A stretch of DNA of 64,000 bases from Nelumbo lutea (lineage: Eukaryota > Streptophyta > Magnoliopsida > Proteales > Nelumbonaceae), in contig JAKGHH010000001.1 of assembly GCA_022828595.1 (NCBI GenBank), forward strand, positions 124,880,999 through 124,944,998, given 5' to 3'. The notes under the pieces were generated by a model, which worked only from the letters and a program-made list of their open reading frames with translations, ran no database searches and was not told the origin of the DNA. The stretch's first letter is position 1, and each line of letters starts with the position of its first letter. Below, in pieces: positions 33,810-44,867 of this stretch. The translations under genes were made by a program, and so were the position numbers.

Positions 33810-35267
33810 TGATGTAACCTTTTTGGGCCATGTACCAATGTTTTGTGATTTAAATTTTTTTTGGCTAAGTACCTCGCTATTTGACCCGGTGGTGACGTGC
33901 CTTAGTGATGAGCTACTTGGTGGCAAACTGCTTGGTGGAGAACTGCCTGGGGGCGAACTACCTAGTGATAAACTGCCTGGTGATGAACTGTCCGGTGGTG
34001 AACTGCCTGGTGGCGAGCTCCCTGGTGGCGAGCTGCCTGGTGGTGAGCTGCTTGGTGGTGAACTGCCTAGCAGGGAGCTACCTGGTGGTGAACTCCCTTG
34101 TAGGCGGCCTGTGACTTAGAGAGTGGTGGAGCTCCATGGTGAAGCGCAACCCGACTGCCCTCTGCATGAGGTGGTCTTCTTTCCTTTGTAGGCAGTGAAA
34201 GCTGAGGGACCTGCGAGAACTCCATCTTTTCCTCCGCTTTGTAGGTGGCGGGAGCTGAGGGACCCGCGGGAACTCCATCTTTTCCTCCTCTTTGTAGGTG
34301 GTGGGAGTTGAGGGACCTACGAGAACTCCATCTTTTCCTCCTCTTTGTAGGCGGCGGGAGTTGAGGGGCTTGCGACAACTGAATCGGAGGACCCGGGGGT
34401 ATTTTCCCGGTGGGGGCTCTCCGACACTTAAGTTAGCACTCTGATTGTAGAGAGCTTTGAAGATAATATTAAAGAAACGAGAGAGCTAGAGAGCAGGGAT
34501 TACCTCCATCTTTTTTCCCCTCTTCTCCCCTTTGGGGGGTGAGGTCTTTATATACCGGAGTCCTCACGGGTTAGGTAGGTGAAAAGCTTCCAAATGGTAA
34601 GACTCATCACATCCCGTTAGAACCGGGGTACGGTGGTGAACTCCTCGAGGTCGTCAGGCTAGCGCTTGTGTCAGGCGGCCAGGTCGGTGCCTGGGCCAGG
34701 TTGTCAGGGCGGCGCCTGCATCAGACGGTGGGTCAGTGTCTGGGCCAGGTTGTCAGGTTGGCGCCCGTGTCAGTCGATGGGTTAGTGTCTGGGCCAGTAC
34801 GTCAGGCAGGAGATCTTCCTGCGATACGCCAAACTACTCCTGTACCGAGCTTCTCTACAAGTGACGAGCTGCCTAGGGCGAGCTACCTGTGGCAAGCTGC
34901 TTATGGTGAGCTGCCCATGGCGAGCTACCTAGGACAAGCTGCCTGTGGCGAGCTGCTTATGGCGAGCTGCTTATGGAGAGCTGCCTAGGGCAAGCTACCT
35001 GTGGCAAGCCCTGGCAGTTGCTTGTGGTGAGTTGCCTATGGCAAGCTGCCTATGGCGAGTTACCTGTGGCGAGCTGCTGCCTATGCCTGTGGCAAGCTAC
35101 CTATGGCGAGCTACCTGTGGCGAGCTGCCTATGGCGAGCTGTTGCCTATGCCTGTGGCAAGCTGCTTGTGGTGAGCTCCCTATGGCGAGCTGCCTAGAGG
35201 CCATACTTAGTTGGCACGAGGTGCCACGTGTCACAATTCCACTGGAGGGCCAAATCTGCCCTCATCA
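33810..35267 (-). repeat. 3' LTR of the 3.66-kb element
   Basis: Ends TGATGTAACC...CTCATCA on the top strand. Contains array A (about 33911-34095), the 53-bp array (about 34195-34375), the 49-bp array (about 34640-34815) and array B (about 34862-35205, roughly 23 units). Array B is clearly longer than in the other LTR of the same element. Confidence 0.88.
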
Positions 35268-35282
35268 ATTGCCCCCCACTCC
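35268..35282 (-). promoter_or_regulatory. Polypurine tract
   Basis: GGAGTGGGGGGCAAT on the minus strand, immediately upstream of the 3' LTR start TGATGAGGGC. The same tract abuts the LTR at 38743. It would prime second-strand DNA synthesis. Confidence 0.75.
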
Positions 35283-35372
35283 CGAGCTGAGAGTAACTCA
35301 GCAAAGGGAGTAGATTCCTCTTGGCCCGTAAGTCGACGAGCCAGTAAGTGTTGATCCAATTCCTAGTGCGGC

Positions 35373-35640
35373 CTGTAGGCTTTGGGAGTGACTCGTAGTC
35401 TACTCTTCGACTTTTGCCCATGCCGGAGAGGCGACCGGGTCTTAAGCAGTATATGGCCCATAGGCTTTGGGAGTGACTCGTAGTCTACTCTTTTTTTACT
35501 TTGCCCGTGCCGGAGAGGTGACCCGGTCTTAAGTAGTAATGTGGCCCGTAGGCTTTGGGAGTGACTCGTAGTCTACTCTTTTTTTACTTTGCCTGTGCCG
35601 GAGAGGCGACCAGGTCTTAAGTAGTAATGTGGCTAGTAGG
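35373..35640. repeat. 86-88-bp tandem repeat in internal region
   Basis: Three copies plus a fragment start with TAGGCTTTGGGAGTGACTCG at 35375, 35461 and 35549, and each contains GCCGGAGAGG and GGTCTTAAG. Related wording (TAGGCTTCTGGGAGTGACTC, TATGCCGAAGAGGC) occurs in the spacer 41800-41990 of the neighbouring pol-bearing element, linking the two elements. Confidence 0.85.
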
Positions 35641-36077
35641 CTTTGCCTATAAGGTGTCGAGCTATGATTGTGCTGCATCAACTTCGTAATGCCGGTCACC
35701 CACTCCTACAAGAAGCTACTATGAGCTTGACCTTCGGGGGCAGCACTACTAACTTTAGGTTGCCAGCTCACACGGGAGCCTTGGAAGGCTCGACCGATAA
35801 GGGCACCTATGTAGTCTGTTGGCCACCAACTCCCGTGGAAGCCACGAAGAGCTCATCTTTGTAGGGGGACCTTGCGGAGAGGACTAATGAGGCATTATCT
35901 AAAGTGAAAGTAAGGTTGGTAGAGCTACTTGGTCTGTTAGCTCCCTGCATAGTCTTTGAGTTCATAAAAAATGTAAACTATAAAGTGGTAGCTTCAATTT
36001 CTAAAAAGTGAGGACTTAGCTTTGGTAAGATGAGAACTTAGCTTTTGTAGGGTGAGAACTTAGCTTTTTGTAGCGTG

Positions 36078-36095
36078 TTCCCACAAACAGCGCCA
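36078..36095 (-). promoter_or_regulatory. Primer-binding site
   Basis: TGGCGCTGTTTGTGGGAA on the minus strand, two bases beyond the 5' LTR. It starts TGG, as needed to pair with a tRNA 3' CCA end. A near copy, TGGCATTGTTTGTGGGAA, sits at 63754-63771 beside another LTR. tRNA-Arg is the primer usually given for this group. That identity is recalled knowledge. Confidence 0.7.
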
Positions 36096-36097
36096 AT

Positions 36098-37473
36098 TGA
36101 TGTAACCATTTTTGGCCACGTACCAATGTTTTGTGATGTAAAAATTTTTTGGCTAAGTACCTCGTTATTTGACCCGGTGGTGACGTGCCTTAGTGATGAG
36201 CTACTTGGTGGCGAACTGCCTGGGGGCGAACTGCCTAGTGACGAACTGCCTGGTGGTGAACTGTCTGATGGCGCACTGCCTGGTGGTGAGCTCCCTGGTG
36301 GCGAGCTGCCTGGTGGTGAGCTGCTTGGTGGTGAACTGCCTGGCAGGGAGCTACCTAGTGGCGAACTCCCTTGTAGGCGGCCTGTGACTTAGAGAATGGT
36401 GGAGCTCTCTGGTGAAGCGCAACCTGACTGCCCTCTGCATGAGGTGGTCTTCTTTCCTTTGTAGGCAGTGAAAGCTAAGGGACCTGCGAGAACTCCATCT
36501 TTTCCTCCTCTTTGTAGGCGGCAAGAGCTAAGGGACCCACGGGAACTCCATCTTTTCCTCCTCTTTGTAGGCGGCGGGAGCTGAGGGACCTGCGGGAACT
36601 CCATCTTTTCCTCCTCTTTGTAGGCGGCGGGAGCTGAGGGACCTGCGAGAACTGAATCAGAGGACCCGGGGGTATTTTCCCGGTGGGGGCTCTCCGACGC
36701 TTAAGTTAGCACTCTGATTGTAGAGAGCTTTGAAGATAATATTGGAGAAACGAGAGAGCTAGAGAGCAGGGATTACCTCCACCTTTTTTCCCCTCTTCTC
36801 CCCTTTGGGGGGTAAGGTCTTTATATATCGGAGTCCTCATGGGTTAGGTGGCTGAAAAGCTTCCAAACGGTAAGACTCGTCAAATCCTCTCAAAACCGGG
36901 GTATGGTGGTGAACTCCTCGAGGTCGTCAGGCTAGCGCTTGTGTCAAGTGGCCAGGTCGACGCCTGGGCCAGGTTGTCAGGGTGGCGCCTGCGTTAGTCG
37001 GCGGGTCAGTGTCTGGGCCAGGTTGTCAGGGTGGCGCCTGCGTTAGTCGGCGGGTCAGTGTCTGGGCCAGGTTGTCAGGTCGGCGCCCGTGTCAGTCGGC
37101 GGGTCAGTGTCTGGGCTAGGTCATCAGGCAAGAGATCTTCCTGTGATACACCAAACTACTCATGTACCGAGCTTCTCTACAAGTGACGAGCTACCTAGGG
37201 CGAGCTGCTTATGGAGAGCTGCCCATGGCGAGCTACCTATAGCGAGCTGCCTATGGCGAACTACCTATGGCAAGCCCTGGCAGTTGCCTGTGGCGAGTTG
37301 CCTATGGCAAGCTGCCTATGGCGAGCTGCCTGTGGCGAGCTGCCTATGGCGAGCTGCCTGTGGCGAGCTGCCTATGGCGAGCTTCCTATGGCGAGCTGCC
37401 TGGAGGCCATACTTAGTTGGCACGAGGTGCCACGTGTCACAATTCCACTGGAGGGCCAAATCTGCCCTCATCA
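36098..37473 (-). repeat. 5' LTR of the 3.66-kb element
   Basis: Same architecture as the partner LTR, with array A about 36200-36368, the 53-bp array about 36475-36655, the 49-bp array about 36920-37125 and array B about 37184-37405 (about 15 units). It retains CGATATATAAAGACC-like promoter sequence near 36825. Confidence 0.88.
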
Positions 37474-37796
37474 ATACCCAAAAGGGTCTACTACAATGAT
37501 GCACTCAAGTTGAAGATGTCACAATGGGTGATGACCACATTTGCACATTGATGGACGAAATTGGAGTTGTCAAGTGTTGCAGAGGGGAGGGGAATAATTT
37601 TTCGGCACCAGGGGCAGGTGAAGGTTTTCTCTCCATTACATCAGGGCGAGGGTTTTCTTGTGGTATTTTAAACACAAGTCGTATGGTTAAGTGTTGGGGT
37701 ACCAGACAAATTGGGCAGGAGATACAAGCCCAGTTCGGTAATGTCTCCACCATTAACATGTACAACCGTAATGGATTTGAATTAGTACATATTTGA

Positions 37797-38108
37797 TTGC
37801 ACTACAACCATAATGAATATATCCATAACCTACAAATATTTCAAAGAATCATGAAGATAGAAGGCACCAGTCTTGGTTTTTAAACTCTAATAGAAAGTAT
37901 ACAATAATGAGTAATGTTACCAATCATAGAATTTTAGCTCAAGCTTTCTATACTACATGCCTATATCCTATATAACAAACCATGAGCCATGAGGACCTCT
38001 AAATAAAAGGCATTTTCTCAACTTGAGGGGGTGATTGTCAATTATATGGTGCACAATTTGGCTATTCCTAGTAGGATTGCAATCCAAACTCTAAGTGAGC
38101 AGTGAGTT
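37797..38108. other. Spacer between two retroelements
   Basis: No gene or repeat recognised in about 310 bp. Confidence 0.4.
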
Positions 38109-38743
38109 TGATTAATCTGTAAAACAGTGGATCAGAGAATCCAGGGTAGCTAACTCGGCAAGGTCGCTCCGATGCTTAAGTCAGTACTTATGCTGTGAAT
38201 GCGAGTTGAATGCTTGAGAGCTTGAGTGTTGGTGAGTAGAGTAATTACACGTCTCTTTGCCTTGAGGTTTCATGTCTTTATATACCGGAATAGTCGTGGG
38301 CCTTACGAAAGAGCTTTGGGATCTCTGGGTTGTGGAGATAAGGTTTGTTCCATTTTTGAAGGAGAGTAATGCGTTGATAAGGTTTATCGTTTACCTCCGA
38401 TTCAAGCAGAGCCAGGATGAGTTCTCATCGTGATCTCGGGAAATTCGAGATCTATTGGGTCATCGTGATCTCGAGAAATTTGGGATATGTTGGAAAGGCC
38501 TTTGTAGTTGGTTATGTGGCGTTTCGGCTCATTAGCTCTGATCTGACAATTCGATTCTTTAGTTCTGAACTAGATTGGGTGTCGAGGTGTCTCTACACCG
38601 AGGTGGTTTTTTGGGCCGATGTGGCTGAATACCCAAGCTCCGAATGTTGCGAACTGGGCTTGTTTGGCTGAGTTGTCACCCCTCGATCAGATCGCGCCTA
38701 CGTGTCCCCTTCTTGCTAGGCCGTGCCAAATCACCCTTCATCA
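38109..38743 (-). repeat. 3' LTR of truncated Tat-like element
   Basis: The top strand ends CACCCTTCATCA, directly followed by ATTGCCCCCCACTCC (the polypurine tract read backwards). The left end is placed at TGATTAATCT by analogy with TGATTTAATCG of the 26340 LTR and is less sure. It contains CTCCGATGCTTAAGTCAG and, on the minus strand, CCGGTATATAAAGAC, both shared with the minisatellite LTR family, but it has no minisatellite arrays. Confidence 0.65.
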
Positions 38744-38894
38744 ATTGCCCCCCACTCCTCGTGCCAGGGGTCTCAACCCGGTGTGGGGAGTTCATGACGA
38801 GTCCGGGTGGATTTGGCATGAAGTCTAGACGACTTGAAGGGCGAACCGTTGGTCGGGCCTGTTCAACTACTTGGCCCAACAATGAAATGGCCCA

Positions 38895-39034
38895 GGTTCA
38901 ATTTTGCATCCAATTATGATTTGCACCTATCTAATATAAAATTTGTGCTTTTAGTCTCATTTGTAGTTTTGCACTCATTGTCATTGCAAATTTTGCATCT
39001 AGAAAGTTAATGCAAAATTTGCACCACCTGTTTA
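38895..39034 (-). mobile_element. Fragment of the 25574 MITE family inside the retroelement
   Basis: About 140 bp, including CCAATTATGATTTGCAC, TTTTGCACTCATTGTCATTG and CAAATTTTGCATCTAG, match the reverse complement of about 25800-25945. Neither MITE end is complete. Confidence 0.7.
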
Positions 39035-39344
39035 TAGACTCTGCGGACGTCAAAACACGCGCTAAATCGATTTCAACCTCGAGGGGCATGCAACCGGTTT
39101 CCTTGGGAGCCATCGGATCATGTTGATCTTGACTGTTGATTCCCGGATATACTAGCTATAAATAGGGGCCAAAGGGCTCATTTTCCTCGCCATAAGTCTG
39201 CAAATCCGTAATCTTTGAGGTCGCGTTCAAGTCTTCCAATTCGGTATCAGCCTTTTCCGAGTCCGAGATCACCTTCTTTTCTTCGGTCTTCCTTTTGGTG
39301 AGTCTGCCTTTGCTTTTTCTTTTGATTCCGTTGTCTTTTCCTTT

Positions 39345-41368
39345 AATGTCTAACCTTAGCTTAGATAGCCTTTTAGAAGAGAGTGGTGAGTTCGTTGGGG
39401 CCAATATGGGTACCTCAGCTCAGACCGTGGTTCCTCGTCCTACCGAGGTGGTCACTTCGGGACAGGACGCGGTCCTTAGTCTGCTCGAGGTGGAATCACC
39501 TCGGCGAGAGTGAGAGGCCTCTAGTAACTCGGCTTCTACCTCACACCGAGGTCGGCTGTCAAACAAATTTGGCCCATCGGTAATGATGGCAGACAGGCTC
39601 CTAGCCTTAGTAGCCCGGTACAGACTCCCTAACGACCTCGTATATAGCATCCCCTTAAGGCAACTTTCCTTGGAATCATGATCACAATGAAATCATGATC
39701 TTCGAGGAGTAGCTTGTAGCTGGTCTACGTCTTCCACTTCACCCCCTTATAATCGAGATTGTTATATTTTTTTAACATTACCATAAATCAGCTACACCCG
39801 AACTCTATCCATAACATCGTAGGGACCATTTCTCTTTTTCATGATTACAACCTTCCCCTTAATCTTGACATCTTTTCTTCAATTCTTTCCATTAAGAAAA
39901 ATTCGTCTTGTGTTCTGCTCGAGCACAGGCGAACTTACTAGTTGTCGCCTCGTCCTAGATACAAATTATTGCACGATCTCCCTAATAAGGTCACAGCCTG
40001 GAAGAGGTGTTACTTCATGGTCCGCAACACTGAGGGGTGGCCCTTCCCGACTCATTGTAGGGCAGCCATTCAAGACCCCGGTGTTAGACTGGACCTGAAG
40101 ACAAGGGAGGAGCTCCAATCTTGGGCGGAGCTCGGCCTGAAGTTTGAAGAATTCGTGATCGAGGAGAAGCTCGTGCAGGTCGGCCTGAGTCCTCTTGGTA
40201 GGTCACTATTTGTTGTACTTTTTCTATTCGTTTTACTTCAATACCGTACCTGACTTAGCTCATTTTCATTGCAGCTACCATGGACGACATCCCTGCCGAT
40301 GAGCTCTTCAGGAGCATGAAAAAGGGGAAGAAGAAGAGGAGAGCCTCCAAAAAGGCTTACGTCGAGAGTGAAACAACCAGAATTGAGGTTGCCGTTCCTA
40401 AGCCCGAACACCACCAGTTGTTGAGAAGCCTCCCGTGATCGATCTGGTTGAGGAGGACTCGGGCAAGCCCTCCCCATCCCGCATGCTCGAGGAGGCTACG
40501 TCTTTAGAGCCCATCCTAGTGGCTGCCACTTCTTCGGGCAGCGATGCTCCGGTTCAGAGCATTTTGACTCCAAAGTTCAGCCTTCTCAAGAGCAAGGATG
40601 CGGTGTTCGCTAAGGAGGTCGCTCATTGGGCCAACTTGCTAGTCGCTCAGCTCAGGGCCAATGCGGCTACGCACTGTATGGTGGTACTTCTTGAACTTGT
40701 CTTTCACTTTGTCTCGTACTTAGATTTTTGTATACTAATACTCATTTTCTTCTCTTGGCAGGTGAACTCCTCCATCCATGCCTTGGCTTATCAGTCCAAG
40801 GTGAACCTGAAGCAGGCTCTCAAAGCCGAGAAGTCTTCCCGAAATGCCCATGCCGAACTAAACTTAGCTCGCAATGAAATCAACCAATTGAAAAATGACG
40901 CGCGAGCTAAGAAGGAGTTGCTAACTCTATTGATGTCAGAGAAGAAAGAGCTCAAGGAGCATGAAATGGCATTGAAGAGGGAGGTCGAGAACCTCAAGGC
41001 CCACATAAAGGAATGAACTGAGTTACTGCTTTAAGTGATGGAGGAGGCCAAGGTCAAGGCTATTGAGGAGTACAAGTCCTCAGTCGGAAAGGCTAGTTGA
41101 GGCAGGGACAATGGGTTACCACAAGGGATTCAAACTCAGCAGGTGGTTGACCCGACGTGAATTTTCTCACCTCGATCTTAGCACTATAACCATATTGAAG
41201 ATCACTAAGGAGATGGCCATCGAAGCTGCCAAAGATCCGGACTCCAAAGCGGAGAGTGATGACGACCTACTCGACGAGGAAGAGGAGACCGGTGTTGGTG
41301 AGGACCATATGGAGACAGATCCTCTTGCCGAAGTCTCCTGTAAGGATGAAGAGCCCCGAAGTGATTGA
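39345..41368 (+). pseudogene. Antisense ORF (aORF) of Tat element, 'putative gypsy type transposon' protein
   Basis: Runs opposite to pol. Recognisable blocks: SNLSLDSLLEESGEF, then LLALVARYRLPNDLVYS (about 39600-39655); RYKLLHDLPNKVTAWKRCYF and MVRNTEGWPFPTHCR (exon about 39929-40197); MDDIPADELFRSMKKGKKKR (exon from 40275); a long coiled-coil region (about 40762-41016). Likely introns use GT-AG at about 39656-39928, 40198-40274 and 40676-40761. The middle matches the Transposase_28-type domain found in Tat antisense ORFs. Function is unknown; the family lacks catalytic motifs. A frameshift near 40430 and stops after 41016 show decay. Confidence 0.7.
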
Positions 41369-42017
41369 ATGCCTCTTTTCTTGGACCCCCCCTACATACA
41401 ATGTATGTCCCGAACCCTCCGAACTCGTTGTAGTAGTTTCTCTTTTTTTTTTTTGTACTCAAAGCTCTATATTAACGAATACAAGTGTTTTGCAATCTTT
41501 GCATGCAAATTTTTTTTCTAAGTGTACATTAATCTCGAGCTGGCGAACTAAACCAAATAGGAGCAAACTTTTTCCTAAGTATAGGTTGCTCTCGAGCTGC
41601 TGAGCTAACGAGTTGGACTCCAAGTAGGAATAACCTCGTATCATTGTACACTGAGGTGGGCAAATATAGGGTATATACCCGACCTGTTTGCGCACAGCTA
41701 CTCACTTAAATGTTAGTTATCCCTTAGTGCCGAGCTAACGAGCCTGACCCCAGGTGGGATTAACCTTGTCGTTGTACGCCGAGGTGAATTAAACACCGTA
41801 GGGTTTGTGCTCGAGCTGTCTATGCCTCATAGGCGAATAAAACTTGTCTGCCTATGCCAAAGAGGCGACTAGGACTTGTCTGCCTATGCCGAAGAGGCAA
41901 CTAGGACTTGTCGTAGTGTCGAGGTCTTCTGTCAGCTCGGCGTCATAGCCCTTAGGCTTCTGGGAGTGACTCACAATCATCTCTCCAATCGGTCATCTTT
42001 TTCGACCAGTTCTGTGG
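41369..42017. other. Spacer between aORF and pol
   Basis: Non-coding. Contains short repeats of TGCCTATGCCGAAGAGGC (about 41820-41900) and TAGGCTTCTGGGAGTGACTC (about 41953), related to the tandem repeat at 35373-35640. Confidence 0.6.
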
Positions 42018-44867
42018 TCATAAGTAGTACCTTCTTAGGTTATCGATATTCCATGCTCGAGGTACCTGCTTCCCTTCCAAAGTTTCAAGTTCATATGTGC
42101 CTTCCCCAAATACCCGCTTTACACGATATGGATCATCCCAATTTGATCCGAGCTTGCCTACGCCGGGCTCAAGTACCATAACCTTCCGAAGAACCAGGTT
42201 GCCGATGCAAAAGTGTCATTTTCTGACTCAGGCGTTTATAGTATCGAGCTAATCTTTGTTGGTAAACTATGGTCCAAATGTAAGCCACGTCTCATACCTC
42301 CTATACCAAGTGGTTGGTACAGAGCTCGTCATCATTTGTTTCCTCATCATAAGCCTCCAACCGTAATGTAGGCACCTCTATTTCCGCCGGGGTCACCGCT
42401 TTTGTACCATACATGAGGTTGAAAGGGGTCTCACCCGTCATGGTCTTAATAGTAGTTCGGTAGGCCCAAAGGATGCTGGTCAGTTCGTCCATCCACAATC
42501 CCTTGGCTCGAGCTAAGCAAGCTTTCAATCTGTGAAGTATCTCTCTGCTAGTTACCTCTGCTTGCCAGTTCGCTTGGGAGTGTACCACCGAGGTAAAATT
42601 TTGTTGATCCCCATTTCGGCACACCAGTTTTGAAACTTAACATCTTCGAACTGCTTCCCGTTGTCAGATATCAACACTCGAGGTAGTCCGAAGCGACATA
42701 ATATGCTTTTCCAGAAGAAATTTTGTGTTCCGGGCTGTGATCATTGCCAAGGGTTTGGCTTCCACCTACTTCGTAAAATAATCTACTGCTACAACCAAAA
42801 ACCTCCTCTGCCCTGTTGCTAGCGGGAAAGGACCAAGGATATCGATTCCCCACTACGCAAAGGGCCATGGGCTGGTGAGGTATTTCAAATCGGCAACAAG
42901 TTGATGGTGAATGTTGGCATGCCTATGACACCTATCACACTTTTTTACAAGCTCGAGTGCATTCGCCTTCATCGTGGACCAATAATAGCCTTGCATTAAC
43001 ACTTTCTATGTGAAAGCTCTGGCCCCCAAGTGTTCACCGCACAAGCCTTCATGGGTGTCGCGAAGTACACGCTCAGCTTCTGAGGGTCGTAAGCAGCACA
43101 GGTAAGGGAGCGAGAAAGATCTTCTGTATAGTTGTTCGTCTATGAGGGCGTACTTAGCTGACTGGCGCTCTACCCTTCAAGTCGTGTTGCGTTCTACAGG
43201 TAGGGTCCCGTGGAGTGGATAACTTACGAGTGGGTTGATCTAGCTCGGTTTAGCTTGTGATACGGCAGCGACCTCTTCTGCCCCCCTCGAGAATGCTATG
43301 CTGAGGTAAATCCTCTATGTACATAGTTCACATGGTGTTGCTGCTTGTGGTAGCTAGTCGCGACAAGGCATTGGCCTCAGCGTTCTCGGACCTCGGAATT
43401 TTTCTGATGAAGCAGGAGACGAAGCTGTGCAGGATCTCTCTGACTTTGGCCAAGTAAGCTGCCATAGTGGGGTCATGGGTTTCATACTCACCATTGACTT
43501 GGTTGACCACTAGTTGTGAGTCGCTACATATGATGAGGTGCTTTGCTTTCATTTCCCTTGCTAAGGTTAACCTAGCGACCAACGCTTCATATTCTGCCTC
43601 GTTGTTCGATGCCTCAAGTTTGAACCGGAGAGCATATTCTAGCTTCACTTCACTTGGGCCGTACAATATCGGTCCTGCACCGCTTCCCTACTGGTTAGAC
43701 AAGCCGTCAATGTGGAGGATCTAGGTCTCCTCGTCCCAAGTCGGTTCCACTCTGACTGGGACTGGTGCCGACTGGTTGAAGCTCCTGTCGTGTGAGCGAG
43801 CTCGGTTAGCTCGGGGGTCGCTGTGCTGAACGTGCATTCTACTACAAAATCAGCCAAGACTTGATCTTTGATTACTGGCCGAGGCTCATACCGGATATTG
43901 TATTCACTTAGCTCGATGGACCACTTTGTTAATCTCCTAGACACCTCGGGCTTGAGTAGAATCTGCTTCAGGGGTTTGTTGGTAAGGACGACAATAGTGT
44001 TGGCCTAGAAGTACGAGCGAAGTTTTCGGGCTGCTATGATTAGTGCGTATGCTAATTTCTTGATCTCTGGATATTTAGTTTCTGTATCCTACAAAATTTT
44101 GCTAACATAGTAGATGGGTCATTGGTCGCGATCTACTTCTTTGATCAATACCGAACTAACCACATCATCGTTCACAGAGAGGTATAGCTTTAACACGCCC
44201 CCTTCTTCAGGTCGAGTTAAAATTGGGGTGGTACCTAAGTATCTTTTCAGCTCGTCAAAAGCGAGTTGGCATTCTTCAGTCCATTCAAAGTCCTTACTCT
44301 TTTTTATAGCTTTAAAAAAGGGTAAGCACCGGTCTACTGATTTGGACATGAAGCGGCTCAGGGTGGCTATCCGACCAGTCAGCCTCTAAACCTCTTTATT
44401 TTCTGGGGTGGTTTCATATCTAAGACCATTTTTGTTTTGTCTACGTTGGCCTCGATGCCACGTCGATTGACTATATAGCCTAGAAATTTGCCCGAAGTGA
44501 CTCCAAAGACGCATTTGTTCGGGTTCAACTTCATATTACATTTTCGTAAAATTTGAAAAACATCTTTTAAATCGTTCAACAGAAAATTTGAAAATTGGGT
44601 CTCCACAACCATGTCATCAACATAACTTAACGGCTCAAAAATCTTATTTACAAGGCATTGGAATGTTGCCCCAGCATTTTTTAATCCGAAGGGCATGACC
44701 TTGTAACAATATAACCCAAGCTCGGTTATGAAACAGTCTTCTCTTCGTTAGCAAGATCCATCCTAATCTGGTTGTAACCGGAATAGGCATCCAGGAAGCT
44801 CAGCAACTCATGCCCTGAGGTCGCGTCCACTAAGCAGTCGATCTTGGGTAGCGGGAAGCAATCTTCC
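42018..44867 (-). pseudogene. Ty3/gypsy pol: RT, RNase H, second RNase H, integrase
   Basis: In minus-strand order: RT from 44867 (DCFPLPKIDCLVD, FLDAYSGYNQIRMDLA, MPFGLKNAGATFQ, catalytic YVDD, LNPNKCVFGV); RT-linked RNase H about 44349-43645 (DFEWTEECQLAFDELK, later YNIRYEPRPVIKDQVLADF); a second RNase H about 43666-43328 (NNEAEYEALVARLTLA, IICSDSQLVVNQVNGEY); integrase with HxxxHxxC-like KCDRCHRHANIHH (about 42930), WGIDILGPFPLA, VDYFTKWVEAKPL, QANWQAEVTSREI, WAYRTTIKTMTGETPFNLMYG; C-terminal GKLGSNWDDPYRV to LRRYY and TGA at 42018-42020. Several frameshifts and stops (for example after EEKTV and in the integrase core) make it non-functional. Protease and gag are absent. Confidence 0.9.

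Larger units (their letters stand above)
33810..37473 (-). mobile_element. Complete non-autonomous Tat-like LTR retrotransposon, 3.66 kb
   Basis: On the top strand the order is LTR 33810-35267 (1,458 bp), internal region 35268-36097 (830 bp), LTR 36098-37473 (1,376 bp). Flanks GTACC/ATACC are a 5-bp target duplication with one mismatch. The primer-binding site (36078-36095) and polypurine tract (35268-35282) place the 5' end at the high coordinate. The internal region encodes no gag or pol, only an 86-88-bp tandem repeat and spacer-like sequence, so the element must be mobilised in trans (LARD/TRIM-like). The LTRs differ mainly by array copy number. Confidence 0.88.
33655..37796 (+). pseudogene. 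CRINKLY4-related receptor kinase, extracellular fragment, split by retroelement
   Basis: Upstream part (about 33655-33809) encodes FECFNEGANISIELNVSFTA then ISSGRNFFC.LRSGGNNLLYW. Downstream part (37479-37796) encodes KRVYYNDALKLKM, GDDHICTLMDEIGVVKC, GEGFLSITSGRGFSCGI and MVKCWGTRQIG. The repeated ISSG/ITSG...FxCG...CWG pattern is the RCC1-like repeat of CRINKLY4/CCR receptor kinases. The parts join across the retroelement 33810-37473 at its target duplication (FVP|KRVYY). A stop after LLYWK and a frameshift near 37522 kill the frame. No transmembrane or kinase region was found, so this is a gene fragment that was already partial or decaying. Confidence 0.75.
38109..44867 (-). mobile_element. 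Tat-lineage Ty3/gypsy retrotransposon, 5'-truncated
   Basis: The element reads on the minus strand. pol (RT, RNase H, second RNase H, integrase) runs 44867 to 42018, followed by spacer, then an ORF on the opposite strand (39345-41368), then the polypurine tract and 3' LTR (38109-38743). A second RNase H between RT-RNase H and integrase, plus an antisense ORF near the 3' LTR, are marks of the plant Tat lineage. Gag, protease, the RT N-terminus and the 5' LTR are gone. The break at 44867 is exactly where the AT-rich repeat copy B begins. Confidence 0.85.

Noticed and set aside
15598..35205. Regular 15-bp and 49/53-bp repeats resembling a CRISPR array
   Set aside because: Units are contiguous with no unique spacers, lie inside LTRs of a plant retroelement, and no cas gene exists.
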